A DNA stretch of 64,000 nucleotides from Crotophaga sulcirostris (lineage: Eukaryota > Chordata > Aves > Cuculiformes > Crotophagidae). Below the pieces are notes generated by a model that worked only from the letters and a program-made list of their open reading frames with translations, did no database searches and was not told the origin of the DNA. Below are positions 15,441 to 29,396 of the stretch, piece by piece (positions within the stretch are counted from its first letter, which is position 1; each line of letters begins with the position of its first letter). Position numbers and translations under genes: made by a program. The stretch is from assembly GCA_013397455.1 (NCBI GenBank), contig VYZB01000146.1:796411-860410 (forward strand). The letters run 5' to 3'.

Positions 15441-15455
15441 GGGGGGGGGGGGGGG
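15441..15455. repeat. Poly(G) tract
   Basis: Fifteen consecutive G on the plus strand inside KIF26B intron 2, which means poly(C) in the transcribed RNA. It can form a G-quadruplex in DNA and is prone to length errors in sequencing. Confidence 0.9.
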
Positions 15456-16330
15456 TCGGAAACCTACTCTGCATTATAGGCAAACAAATATTAAAGATTT
15501 TTACATAAAGCCAGCAAGACAGACAGAAATAGCCTAAATAGCCTGAAGGTAAAGACCAAGATAACAAGAAACTGAGGGCTACAATAGTCAAGCACCAATT
15601 TGAGAGCTGCATCAGCAGGGTGGAGCAGACAGCTGTGGGCAGCCATCAACACCACAGCAGGGAGGTGGTACAGGACATATATCTTCATCTCAGCTGCATC
15701 CAAACTATCTGTATTTATGTTGCCAGCGAAGGCAGACTTTGGCTGGGGTGTTTGTTACTGTAATCGGGTTGCCAAGATTTGTGTGCATGGTAAGTCCTTC
15801 AGCCATGACACTCGGTGTTACCTTTCTGCTGCTCAGTCAGAGGTTATCATCTTGTACCTTGCAGCTAAACCCACAGAATTTAATTTCTCAAGAGTCCTGA
15901 GGTTTATCATATTGGCTGGAATTAAGAGCAGCAGGGAACTTAGATGGATCTTTATGTACTGGGAGTATATGCTAACTATCAAATATTGGCAAGTCTCAGC
16001 TTGTTTTCTAGGTTGGCCAGAAATTCTGCCCTGATCAAGACACCTTTCCATCATTAAGTTACCAGAGTTTCAGTTTCAAGGACAAGTTATTCTAGAAAAT
16101 TGCCTAGAAGCAGTGAAAAAAAACCAATGTATAGAAGAAAGGCAAAGAGCAAGTCCGATTCTTTTCATGCATTGGTGATGTCCCATGGCAACAGGAAAAG
16201 ACGATAGGCTTTACTTCAGTGCAAAACTGTCTCGCTGCCCTTGGAAGAAAATTATCATGATTCTTGAAAAAGGAAAAGAAAGAATCCAAGAACTTTCCCT
16301 TTTCTTCCCTAGACATCACAACCTCTCCTA

Positions 16331-16373
16331 AAACAACCACAACAACAACAACAAAAAAAAAAAACACACACCA
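16331..16373. repeat. (CAA)n / A-rich / (CA)n compound microsatellite
   Basis: AACAACCACAACAACAACAA passes into a run of A and then a short CACACACA stretch. It is simple sequence only. The valine-rich minus-strand open frame over it is spurious. Confidence 0.85.
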
Positions 16374-18725
16374 CATTTATTACTTACCTTAAACATACAT
16401 GTGTCTGGCCAAAAAACTGAATACATAGAACACATTTCATTTTAGGTTTCCAGAAGTAAAAGGCCTGTCCTTTACCCTGAAAGCCATTTTGTCCCACTTC
16501 AAAAAGCTGTTTGGCTAATCAGAGAGAGGACACTGGGAGTTGTGTAGTCATTGCTGCAGAAAGCAGTACAGAAAAAGAAATCTATACATGCATACGCATG
16601 TATGTACATAAGGAGAGCAGACTCATAACAGCTGCACTGAAGCAATGAATCCTATCCTCTCATTTCATATGGAGGTGGGTAAACGCACAACAGAGATTTC
16701 ATTCATGCAGAGGTCTAGGGTATGCTGGGAAGTCTCAGTCTGACAATTTGCTGCAGATGCTTGCTTAGAGGAGCCATTTATCAGTGTCACCCATGCGCAT
16801 TACTACACACTGCTTCCTCGGCAGCATGATTCCACACCAGCATCCCACCTAGCACACTCCGGTCCTTGATATTTCAGGCACAGAAATAGCCCTTATCTGG
16901 GCCTTAGCAGTGTGTGCTTATTGAAGCAATTCCTATTATCCAAAGTGCATGTGTTTGGAGCAGGAAAAGGACAGAATTTATTTCCTTTGCTGATAAAAAG
17001 AACAGCAAATTAAGAGAAGCCACAACAGTTTTTCTTCCCCTTCTCCCCCTCCTCTTTATACCCCTGTTTAGCTCATTGCTTATAAACAACTAACACAAGC
17101 ATTCACATCAGTAGAGCTGACTCCTGGAGGATACAGGCATCTTGGATATTTCATCTCTTGTTATACTTAAGTGGAATATTAAACAGGCAAGACAGCGGCA
17201 GACCAAGCTAGAAAGAACTAAGTAACTAGGACTGACAAAGAAGGCTGGCAATTTAAAGCACTTCAGTCTGTAAAGTGTTTCATTTATAGCCATCAGTGCC
17301 AGTACACTCAGCCTTCATGTGCATGCCTTCACCTTTAGCTCTTCTCTCACACCTTAAGTCTTTCCTATTCTGTTTCTAAAAACATTGGGAATAACTACTA
17401 CTACTTAATAGCATGTCCCTGGAGTGCCCGCTATAATACTACAGAATTAGTAAGCTAGATACAATATAAGAATTCAAATTCATCCAAAAATCAAACATTA
17501 TTTCCTTCAGAGACAGTCATAGGGAAAGTAGGAGACAGGATGAATTCATAACTATTGTTTATGCACTAAAACATGTCATTTATTTACTGTGTTGGGTGAA
17601 ACTGTTAGTGCAATATGTTGAGGCCCTATATTATAACAAGCCTCAATTTGACAGTATGGAATGTATAGGTCTTTGTGACTGGTAAACAAAAGAAATAAAT
17701 GAATTAGATGCAAGAAAGAAAATCTAGTTACATTCTTGGATCAGAGAATGCACCAGTACGTTAGTCTTCGGAAAACCTAATTTCATAATGAAAAACACTG
17801 AAGTACATTAAATCAAAGGCAACTTTGGTTTAACTGCCTTCTACTCTTCTGGCTGCTTGCTAGTTTCTGTTTTGAGAGACAGAAAGATTGAGAGATGAAA
17901 ATGTATAGGGATGGTTTTTTTTAAAAGAACAACAAAAATACAACCCAAACCAAAACACAACCTTCATATGAATTATTTCTGTAAAGCTTTAAAGACATCG
18001 GCAGTGAGCTCAGCCTTTTAAAGAACTCTGATTTATCACCCAATTCTCCCCATTTCCCCAGTTTGTCACCTTCCCCATGGAAGCACTGTTCCTTTGTTGC
18101 GTGGACCAACTAAGGTACACTTCATTCCCCATTTCTTTTCTGTCTCCATGGTTTGTCTTCTCCTCTCAAAGGCCTGTACTTTTCCTTGTAGTGGGCCTTT
18201 CCTGTTCTTATAGCAGCTTGTGTCTTTTCGGACACAAAAATGTACTGGCCAATGTCCTGCAAGTGCCTATCCCTACCCCTTGCAACTTTAGAAATTGTTA
18301 ACAATGTTGAAGCAAAAAAACAGTCAAGATGGGGATAAAAGAGAGGTGTGATCAAATACCACTAACAATCAAAAAAGATTGCAGTGGGGAAAGCTACTGT
18401 GAAAAGAGTTATTTTTCTTTTTAATATCAAGACCTCTCATCAAGAGCTTACAAGAATCAGATCCCAACTGCTCATTTAAAATGAGAAGGCATTTCAATGA
18501 GCTGCCTGTCCCAACTCATATTCCTCACCAAACAGCCTCTTTGCAGGAACAATGAATTGATGACTTTACAAAAACAAACTGCAAAATCTTGCAGAGCCTT
18601 GTTTTCATGGTGATGGAAGAACGAACCCAAAAGCTGCCTTAAGCCAGTTTCTTCTCTTACCCATTGCATAACACCATAACTTCTTTCTCCCACCTCTAAA
18701 TCTAAACCAAAACCCACAGGATTTC

Positions 18726-18758
18726 TGTCAAATCCATTATTCAAAAATGGATTTGACA
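18726..18758. repeat. Perfect 13-bp inverted repeat (hairpin)
   Basis: The left arm TGTCAAATCCATT (18726-18738) and right arm AATGGATTTGACA (18746-18758) are exact reverse complements, separated by seven bases. Pairing stops abruptly outside the arms, so it is too short for a typical pre-miRNA. The function is unknown. Confidence 0.85.
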
Positions 18759-21700
18759 CACAAGGAAAAAAAAAAAAGTCTTATTAGGCATGCTAAAAGA
18801 GCAGCTCTGGATTTAGGCTTACCACCCATGCTGCAGAACTGCTTACAAAGCCATTACTAATAGCCTTCCAGCTACCCATCATTTCCCTACCTTCAGCCTG
18901 CCCAGACAGCTAGCTATTCCTTTCTAACAAATACCATTTTAATTGCATCTCCCACTTTGTTAGCCTTCTCGACCTCTAGTAAAAGCCATCTACAGTCTAA
19001 CAATCTCTTAAATCTGACACTCACCAACCAGCACACTTGTATGCCTTCCTGCTAGGTTCACATGTATGCAGGCTTATTGTCAAGAATTTCCATTAAAAAT
19101 CTAACAGGTATGAGCTGAAGTGACAGCTTTAGGACTAGCAGGGGGAGAGAAAGGGGGAGGGAGTGAAAAGAGTGAGGTGAATAGGAAAGAATATGTATGT
19201 GTATTGGAAATGTCCCCTGTCACCAAAGACTTCATTGTGCCTTTCTGGTGCCAGGGCTTCTCCAGTCCCAACACCTTCCTCCCAGGAACAAACGCCAGCA
19301 GCACAGCCTCAGCCACTGTTAACTCTTCCTGTGGGAATGCTGCCAGCAATTTCAGCAATATTAACCCTGGGAATACTAACATGATTTAGAGGACCTGTTA
19401 AATTTTAATGATACCATTAGAAAAGAGGAAAACACACAAGTCACAACTCCCAATTTGGTGCATTTGGCTGCTGAATAGGATATTAATGTTTTTCTTTGCC
19501 CAGTACTATTAAATGAGCAGTGAAACTAATAGAGAAATGAAGAGTAATGACTTCTATTCTTGCTGTTCAGCGCCTGCATAAAGCCAAGACTGCCCACTGC
19601 CCACTAAGCCTTCTGCTGGAGTCTATCAGGTGGACAGAATAAACGGGTAATTCTTTCAGCATTTGGCACTTAGCAGGTCAGAGGTTCATTTAGCTAAGAG
19701 GCACAGAAAAATAAAACTGTCCAATTGAAATAGTAGCATACAACCACTCAGGCTATTGGTTAGAAGGCAGAAGCCTGCTCTCCTGAATAACTTCAGCATA
19801 ATTAAGTCCGAGTGTGGCTTTCTAAAGACAGAAGTTTGCCCAAGTGACTCTTACAGGAGCCAGGACAAAAACACACAAAGAACGAGTTCTGTTCCACTTT
19901 TAGCAAAGGACTCCAGAGCAACCATCATCTTCAGCACTGCAGGAATCTCTCTCACATCTTCCTTCAAGTACACCTGTGATAAAAGGTATGGGTAATTCCC
20001 ACACAGCGGCCCATAGAAATTGAGGAATTGATTCCTAAACCCTCATTTATCTTCAGTTAATTGTGAGGGGTGGAGAGAAAGAGGGAATGAAATACATACA
20101 ACTTGGGAAAAATTAATTCCACTGCTGAGGCAGGTCTGCTCAGACAGTTCTGAACAAAGTTGAAATCCCCAAACCACTATGAATTTTCACTTTTTCTTCA
20201 GAAAAAGAAAACATTTACTGTGGTGAATGTCAAAGTCTCCTTTCATTTGCTTTTTCCCAAACATTCATGTGAGTAGAATTTTGTTACCATGCAAGCCCAC
20301 AGAATAGAGAAGCTGTTGTGAATACTGAGATGCAAATAAATGATCACGTCAAAGTATTCATGATTTAAGGGGCACGGTGAAATGTAAGTTTGAGTAGAGG
20401 TTTGTTATTAATAGATCACAGAAAATCTCAGGTCGAAACACATTTGCAAAAAACCAAATACATACAAAGCAAGTTCCACTTTAAGGTAATTTGGAAGCCA
20501 AAACACTTAAGACTGTATTCACAGTTTAAGATAAATATCTACAGACATTAGGGCTGCACGGATGCTTTACATCAGTCATATTGCACTGGATGCAGATATC
20601 CTACCTCCAGCACACAGATATCCTTCCTCTTACACACTCCACCAGCAAGAAATGTGAAACATTTCTCAGAGCCACACTCACATTAGCTTGTGGGCTTTTT
20701 TTTTACTAGAATAAAATATTTTTTAAAAAGCATTTGATACAAATCATGAAGTCCATTGAATAAGATCACTGACCAGCCACTAACAAAACATATCACAGGG
20801 CCTGTAAATTAAGGTCTCCTTGTAAGGCAACAGAGTGAGCACACTCAGCTCTACTTTGTTTAACAGAAGTGGTGACAAGTTTAAATATGCAATGCAAAAA
20901 TCTTATATCAACGCAAGATTCACTTATGTGAGTCTAGAACTGTCCAGTTCCTTCTGAAGAAAGGAAAGTTTTTTGTTTTCATCATGAATTGTAAACAAAG
21001 TCCAATTTAAGATCCCATCAGTTTCTTCAGGTTTCCCAAATAGAAGTTCCTTGGCAATCTTTTTTTTAAAAGTAAATTTTTTTGCACAAAGACTACTACT
21101 GAATACAGTTTCAGAGGAAAGCTGAGAAGAGGAAACCAGTCTGACAGTTTCTTCAGACCAAAATCTTTTTTCTTCCTTTGCAGAAAACAGAATATTTTAT
21201 AATATAAAAGAAATGCAAAATCAACAATAGGCTGTATGAGTTCATAGTACAGATTGAACAGAATAGTGGGACTTAGCAACAATAAAAAATAAACACAGTT
21301 GAAGACTAAAATAAATTAAGTACACCAATGCTGGTTTAGTAGGTTTTAACAACCTTTCTACACTGTATTATTTCAAATAAAATAAATTGAATTCTGATAC
21401 AATAATAAATCCAAGCTGCAATTGAACACTTTCTAAAAACTAATTCTTCTGTATAGCTACTATTGTATTTTCCTTTACTTTCTCTTTTGTAAAGTAATTA
21501 AAAATTAATCCCTACATTCTGTACTAGTTACAGCTGAGGCTATGGTCAGATGCATTGTGCTGCTCTCATCAGTACCTTTCCCACCAGAGATCACTGGCTC
21601 CTCGGGTCTGCTGTTGTAATAGCACATCTAGTCACTCCCTGACCTTTCAATCAAAAGGATCTCTGTTTAGAAAGCAGTGCGATTGAAAATGTTTGAGCTA

Positions 21701-24700
21701 TCTATCGTTTTGTTAAGAACTAAGGCAGGGAGCAACCACCACGTACTCACACAGGAGACCTGCAGGGATGCTAACTTATGACCTTCATACAGAGAGGAGA
21801 AAGAAAAGGCACATTGGGAAGCCCACAAGGGGCCAGTAAGTCTTAGCACTGCTCAGCCCGAGCACCGTATCTGACTGCTGCTTTAAATGCACGCAAGTAT
21901 TCCCTGGTTAGATGTACATGATAGGTAGAGCTGTGGCCTAAATGAAACCCTGATGGTTTTGCTGAAGTCAGAATCCCATCACTAGGGTCAATTTCATGTA
22001 AATCAATAGATTGAGAAGGTTCAGATCCAGGCCTCTTCTCTCTCCCCTCCCCACTTCTTGGCCATTTTTATAAGTAACCAGCAATATTTCATGGTGCATA
22101 AGTGTCCAGGTTCCAGTATTTGTTTTTCATTTGGATCACTTGTCTTCCTTCAGGTTTATTTCCCTTTCTTTTTCATTACAATTTACTATTATTTTATTGT
22201 AATTCAATAATTAAACTGTTCTTATCTCAACCCACAAGTTGTCCAGTTCTGTCCCCCATGCCAGCCTGGGGGTGGAGCAAGCAAGTGCGTGGTCCTTAGT
22301 TGCTGGCTAGGGTTAAAACCACAACAAGGAAAAGAGGTTTCAATATTTGACATTTCTTGCAGGATCTTTTGAGCAGCCTCCATCAAGCTCAGAATGGTGC
22401 AGTCAACATTCCCCTGCCCTATTAAGTGTCTTTATTTGGAGAAATCTCAAAGATGCTCTCATCAAAACATTACTAAGCTATACTGTAATATCACCTAAAG
22501 AGGGGAGTGGAGGGAAATGAAGCATCAGCAAACGCGTAATCTGGTTGCAAATGCTACAAGATAGTACAGCTGCACCAGGAAAGCGTCCAATTATATAGTT
22601 CAGGTTTCAAAACCAGAGATCTAAATACAGTTCTTAGCAGCTTCATTACGTTCATAGTTATTTATTAAGAAAAAAAAGAAAACAGCGGTTTAATGTAGGA
22701 AGGTTGCATAGGCAATTGAAAAAAATCAAACTGGGCAACATATGTCAGCAGAGATTTGAATTCCATAAACTTACAAGTAAGGATACAGCCAGGGTATAAT
22801 TATCTAAAATAGCCACCCCATGTTAACAGAAACTGTTCAATGAAACATTGCCATTTCTTTCCAACGTGCAAGTTGAAGCTTCCAGAGAAAAGCAGCATGC
22901 CAAGGTGTGACTGCCACAGATCACTTACAGTTATTGCTTTACCATTGCTTTCTAGAAGAGCAATACCTTAATTAATAGTGACTTAATGTGACTTCCATCA
23001 GTGTCACAGTGCAATCAAAATTTGGTCCAATAACAGAAAAGACTGTGGAAGACAGTCTTCTATAACTTCCCACTCTAGGGATATTACTTTATTTATCAGG
23101 GCATTGTTACATACTACAGCTTGCTTAATTGAAAGCAAACGAGCAATCTGCCTTTCTGCAATCAGGGACAGTTCTTGAATTGCAGCTTCAGCAACAAATA
23201 ACGTGGATTCGGTGTTATTTATCCAGTGACACAGGGGAAGCCTATATACTTGTATTCCTCACATTTTATTAACACACATGCCTCTCAAGCTACAGCATGA
23301 CACTTTGCTAAGATCTAAGCTGGCAATTTAACTTAGAACATCTCTCATGCTTTCGACATGCGGACCACATCGCACAAAACACTGCAGTTCCTACTACATC
23401 ATTATGTAGAGCATGACAGTCAAGCTTATTGCAGCGACGGGTTCCAAGTTCAGTGCTTGGAAGCACCCCAATTATATGATGTCAAAGGTTACGTGCTGCT
23501 GATGTGGCAAAACTGCAAATGTCTTTCAACCCTATATACGCAGCACTGCCCCATTCTAATAATCTGCTGATGCAGGCATGAATCCCATTACATGCCGATG
23601 GCCCATACTGGTACCACATGGCATTTTTCTCTAACACTGTCCGGGGAATTCAGCACAGACTACCTCTCTTCCTCCTCCCCTTCCAAAATCACAGGCCAAA
23701 ACCCTGCGCTTGTACAACAAGCCATCTACTGATGTTGCAACATTTACTTCTAGGAAAATAACGAGACTATCTAAAGATACAAGATGATTTTAGAGATCAC
23801 TGCAGTGTTCAAGGCATGTAAAAAGCAAATTGAAGGAACTTCGTCACTTAATAACAGCCTGGCACAAAGGGGCCAGCTACAGACTAAGCTTTGTGCTCAG
23901 AAATACACAATATTTTCAGATGCAAAGCCAAGTGCCTGTAAGAAAGCAATTTGATCAAAATATTGCTCCTCCCTAGGGATTTACTTCAGATAAAATGCTG
24001 ATACTCACCCCCGCCCCCAGCAACAGTTCTGCCTATGGTCTCCTAAAAAAAGAGCTTTTCTGATAGTTTTTTCTGATAGGAAAAACACCATAGTCTCAAT
24101 TGACTACTTATAATCATAGGCCTGTTCCTAATTTCAAGGGCACTAAGTAACAGCAAGGCTTTTTGATCCCGTGGAGAAAGCTACAGAGCTAACATTTTTG
24201 ACAGCTTCCCAAAAAAACGTCTTTAATATACAGTATCTTCATCCTTACCTCAAAGACATTTGTAAGCTTGAAAGAAATATTGATATCTTTTCATATGTTG
24301 ACACTGTGGGTTGCAGCAGCAAGAGTTCCAGCTGCTCCTAGAAAAGGGTTTATATTAATTCACCAGAGGTGAAGGCATATCCGTTTGTCTCCTTTGGACC
24401 TCTGTAAGCAGCAATAATTCCAGTGTAACTGAAGTAGCTTATGATTTCCCAGCTTGCCAGGAAACATACAATTGTAAGAAGATTCGCACATGAGTTACGC
24501 TAAATGTTTGGTATTGTGACCTGTGATGCAATACAAAAGAATGGTTGTTGTTGCCTAAACTTTAATGGAGTTAATCCTTCCAAATGCTGACAGATTACTG
24601 CCTCAGGCCATTTAAAATCACATTTCTAATGCAATAATCCTATCTGCATTACAATGCGTTAGGATGAAATGATTAGGTGCCTGAGATTTTTGCACAGTGA

Positions 24701-25005
24701 ATTAAGTCACCATACAGACTGGCCGTGCTTGTTCACAAATTAAAGGTCTGGACAGAAATGAAATTCCATTATTCTGCCACTTGCTAAGCTTTGAGGAAGG
24801 GTTCATTACTGTCCTGTATCTACTGGGAACGTTTCTAAAGTAGCTACAAGCTAAAATGAACCTATTTTTCATTAGAACAGCTTCAGGAGTTTCTTCATTA
24901 TTAATAATTATTAGTCAAGCCTTTGACTACTGAACACCTATGAAATAGAAATGGCTAATTCAACAACATGGAAGCAAAAAGTGAGATAGAATGTAGTAAA
25001 TCTGT

Positions 25006-25031
25006 GAAAACAACAACAACAAAAAAAAAAA
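25006..25031. repeat. (CAA)n plus poly(A)
   Basis: Four to five CAA units are followed by an uninterrupted A run in KIF26B intron 2. Confidence 0.85.
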
Positions 25032-28000
25032 CCCTGTACCCTGAATGCAAGTCCTCCCCTCCTCCTTTTACACACACTATGCTAAACCAGAACTTACCTA
25101 ATTCCTGTACTTAGAAGTACAGGCTTTTTAGCTAGGGGGATAGTCCAGAATATAAAACACCTAACAGTGCTATCCATCTCTAGCATTTAAAATAGGATCC
25201 TTACTTTCTGACACAATCACAACATGCCCAAGCAGATATTCATGCCTATACATTCAAATGATCTCTTGGTTTGAAAGGGGTGTTCAGTATTTTTAAAATC
25301 TCATACTGACAAATCTATAATCACCAGCTTAAGACTGGTTTTATTAGCATTCAATCGATTATCTACCCACAATATAATGTGATACACATAAATATAGCAA
25401 CTCTTCGATTAAACTTAATGATTTTTTTTTGTCGGATGCCTGCAAGATGAGTATTCCATTGAAGCCAGATGATATCACAGGTTTGAACTCAAGGCAACCA
25501 GATTTCACACAAATTCTGATAAGTAGGGGGTGCGATGTCAAGCTTCTATGTTACATTGTCTGATGCCCTTCTAAAAAAAACATAGCCTAAGAAAAAGCTT
25601 ATTTTTAAAAGAAAAATCAATTAGTAATTTTTGAGACAATCCTTACCATGCAAATGTTTGATGTAACAAAAGCCACACAAACAATGGCCACCAAATGTTC
25701 CAAGATCCTTTCAGTCACAACCCAAAATGGGCAACTCTAACAACCACTTGTGCCAGTCATTTCCCACAGGTGTACTTCGCACTGGGCTTACCATAAGACT
25801 TCATTCTCATAAAACATAACCCCCTGTATGCAGATAATTGCTGTACATCATTAAGTCACATCTGTCTTACTGGGGGGGGGAAGAAACAACAACTTTTTAG
25901 CATTTTACTTTTTGTAATTGGAAGGGAATTTGGCATTTTAAATGGGTAAAATAAAGTAGCACAGCTATAATTATATGTTCCTCACCTTAGTGCCCCATCA
26001 AAAAAAAAACCCCAACAAATTCCAAGTTTTCATCTTGTTGACATATTAAGAGAGAATGCACCTATTTAAAACTGAAAGCTTAACACCTCAACACTAACAA
26101 TGAGCTACTCAGAAGCAGTTTGCTCTAGGTTAAGTGTGGCTTTTTCTGTATCAAATGAAAAGCTTCAGCACATAGCTTCATACATAAAGCCTGGTCTGTT
26201 TGTGCAGCAATTAAGTATACTATTACACTTTTCAGAAATACACAAACCTTTACATAATTACACACTGTAGAAAACATCAGTGTAGGTTCACATCCTGATA
26301 GATTACTGCACATTCCAGTATCTGCTACTAGATAGATGTCAAAACACAGATTATTCTGCTTGTTCTGCAATACACAATACCAGGGTTACACGTATTCCTA
26401 AATACAGTATAGATGTGAAACAGGTGCCACAGACTATATTTACAATGCTATGAAATCTCTAGGCTGTCTTCAACAGCACCACCAAAAATCGTGTGAGTCA
26501 TCTAGATCTAGCTCACTAGAAAGTGACCAATACATTTAAAATGCTCCATTTAATTGTTAAAATAAAGGCATATTGCCAGTTAGCTGTGTTCTACTGGGCA
26601 CCATAGTCTTGAATTGCATGATATTTTGCAGGTTCTGAGGGAATACCCAGAACCAGGAACATGATCAGCTTCAGGTGGAAAGATCAATTCAATCCCCCCA
26701 AAGCCCTATTGCCCATAGCAACAATCAAGAGCAGACCTCACAGGACCCTGAAAAGTGCCAACTACATTAACATACCATGGTAGACTCCAGTCTCCATCCA
26801 AACTGAAGCAAGTTTTCCCCAGACACACAGAAGGTTCCCACAGTGTGACAGGAGACCCTGCACATCTCACCCTCAGAAGGCAGTCCCAGTGCATTATTGT
26901 GCCACACACCTGCAAAAGCACCTCGTGGACCAACGGATGCCAGCAACAACAAACTTGGAAGACCACCACAGCACACCCACTCCAAAAAAAGTCACCAGCC
27001 ATGATATTTGTATCCTATATCACCTAGACTAAAGCCTCACTGTACTGGGCAGCATCTGTTGTAGGCAGAAATCACAAGTCCAGGAAGTTTTTAACAGTTG
27101 TAAATAAGCCAGAAAGGATGAAAGGGATACTTCTGCAAATAGTCTCAGGCAGGTAGTACCCATCTGCAGAACAGCACTGTGTGCCAAAGGCTGGAGCACC
27201 TCAACAGGACTGAGCCTGTAATTACTGTTAACAGGCACAGCAAATAGAGCAGAGCCTGCAACAGCCACATTACCTGTGCCTCCTTCCTTCTCCCTAAATG
27301 TGCACATTGGATAGCGATGGCACGCCTACACAACTGGAAGGTTTGGAAAGGAGGCATAAGAAAAATAAAAAAAAAACCCCACCAAACAGATCTAACATAA
27401 GTAAGGGGACTGAAAACAGAAGTAAAGCGTACTACTGACACGAATAAAGATTGGCCCATACAACACCATTAGCTAAACTACGTGAACACCAGAACAAGTA
27501 ACAATAGTAACACAAGAGTAGCAACTCAGGAAGGCTAGGATATGCAAGGACTGCCACTATTACAATTGCAGAAGCCTGTACAAATCTTTACATGACTGCA
27601 AAATCTGTCAATTTCTATTTAGCGCTGTGTGAAGGATACAAAGCCTTGATGTTTATGTTTCACCCTCCTCCCACCACCAGTACCAGTTATTCTGATGGCT
27701 CTCGTACCTATCAGTAATTTCCCACCTGTACTCACAGCTGGTAATCATTGCCAAATCACATAGCCTGAAATTTGTGCAGATTTTGGTACAAAGCCACTTT
27801 CCAGGGAATCAACCATATATTTACATGGTGAAATTGACTATTAATTTTGGCAGTTCCACCTTTCCCTTTTCATGAATAATTCAGTTAAGCCAGCTCTTGA
27901 GACAAGGTAACAACCAGCCCTTGAGTCTTTTGTTCAAGAGTGCACCAATTGGCTCTCAAAGGGCACATAAATAAATAATGGAGAGTACAACACAACAGCA

Positions 28001-28289
28001 ACACCAGGGACCCTTTCTCAGCAGTCGGCTCTTTACCACGATACCTCCTTATCGTAACCACTAATGAAAACTCTTTGAAGTGGAAGAGTAAATATTATCA
28101 TTTGATAGTACCTGGACCCAAAAGAGCAAACAAATTGCATTGTATTACATTCTGGGAGCTGTACCCATTCACAATACACTCACAAGGTTGCTATGGAGGA
28201 AACCAGTGCTTACTATTTTGGTAGCATCGGGTCAGCCAAGGGCTGCTAGTCACTCTTCTAGGGCTGTTAGTCTTAATCTTTGGATGCAT

Positions 28290-28352
28290 AACTAACAAGG
28301 AAAACAAACAAACAAACAAAAAAACAATGCCAAACAAAACAAAATCCAGGAA
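28290..28352. repeat. (AAAC)n microsatellite, imperfect
   Basis: AAAC units (aaaacaaacaaacaaac and a second, interrupted block) lie in KIF26B intron 2, about 1 kb from exon 2. Confidence 0.85.
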
Positions 28353-28544
28353 TTTTGAAGTATGCCTTTGAATACTCCATATTCCCCAACAGAAAGCAGA
28401 CTTCCAACTCTATCCAGGATTACTCATCTCTGAAAACCTGAGGCCAGATTTTAGACATTCTTGCATGCTCTTTAGGCACAGGACTATTGAATCCAGTACT
28501 TGGGGGAGTCCAGCAGCTTTGAGTATTCCTTAAGTCTTCTTATT

Positions 28545-28580
28545 AAAAAAAAAAAAAAAAAGAAAAATAATTTAAAAAAA
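28545..28580. repeat. Poly(A)-rich tract
   Basis: Seventeen A are followed by interrupted A runs. It marks the edge between AT-rich intron and the GC-rich CpG-island shoulder. Confidence 0.85.
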
Positions 28581-28629
28581 ACCCTAGTGCTTTGCTGTAG
28601 GAGACACATCACAAAGTTGCCCTTGTGTT

Positions 28630-28725
28630 AATGATGCCCTGGAGAGCTGGGTTCAACGCCACGGTCTGCCACAGCCTCCCTGGGGGATCTTTGGGCTCAC
28701 ACAGCATTTCCCTGCCTCCTCTGAA
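28630..28725 (+). repeat. Possible MIR-like SINE remnant
   Basis: The stretch contains ctgggttcaacgccacggtc, then ctgccacag, tttgggctcacacagc and a CTGCCTCCTCT block. These occur in the order seen in the tRNA-derived head and body of MIR (GGGTTC box, CTGCCAC, TTGGGC, GCCTC). The match is short and diverged, so chance similarity is possible. Confidence 0.35.
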
Positions 28726-29177
28726 CCTGGACCTACAGGAGGGTCTCTGCTGCACCTGGCCCAGCGATGGAAGCACAAACCATGTGCATCAGACCGTACA
28801 CGCCTCACCACTAAGTTGGCTGCCAAGTCTCGGGATAATTTGCAAATCCACCCCGTAGGGATCAAAGCCAGCAAAAGGGGAAGGGTCCAAGGACTCCCAT
28901 GTGGCTTTCGCAGTGAGGGGCAAGCAAGGGTGGGAACAAGTACACGGGAAATAACAACACGAACGCACCGTCAACGCAGTGTGAGAGGGAGGCAAGGAAG
29001 GAGCCGGGGCGGCTGTCGCGGAGGTCCCTCCGCAGCCCTTTGCGCACAGCGGCGCCCAGCTCCGCGGCAGGGGGTGCAAGGGGGAGCGGGGGGAGAAGGG
29101 CGAACCCAAACAAACGCCAACCGCCCCAGCGCTGGCAGCGACCGAGGGGAGCCCAGCAGCCCCCCGCGGGGGTGCGG

Positions 29178-29396
29178 GGCTGCTCCCAGGGACCCCCTTT
29201 CCCACCACAGGGTGGGGGGAGACGGGAGACCCCCTCTCCCACCGCGGGGTGGGGGCTGCTCCCAGGGACCCCCTTTCTCACCACGGGGGTGGGGGGAGAC
29301 GGGCCCCCCCCCCTCTCCCGCCGCGGTGCGGGGTGGGGGCTGCACCCAGGGACCCCTCCCGCCGCGGCGCGGGGTGGGGGGCTGCCGGCAGGGCGC
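29178..29396. repeat. GC-rich tandem repeat (about 76-84 bp unit, ~3 copies)
   Basis: The phrase GGCTGCTCCCAGGGACCCC recurs at 29178 and 29254, and in variant form (GGCTGCACCCAGGGACCCC) at 29338, giving spacings of 76 and 84 bp. The units share a CACC(A/G)C..GGGTGGGG block and a GGGGGAGACGGG block. The array ends only about 10 bp from the KIF26B exon 2 donor. G runs on one strand and C runs on the other suggest stable RNA and DNA structure next to the splice site. Confidence 0.8.
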
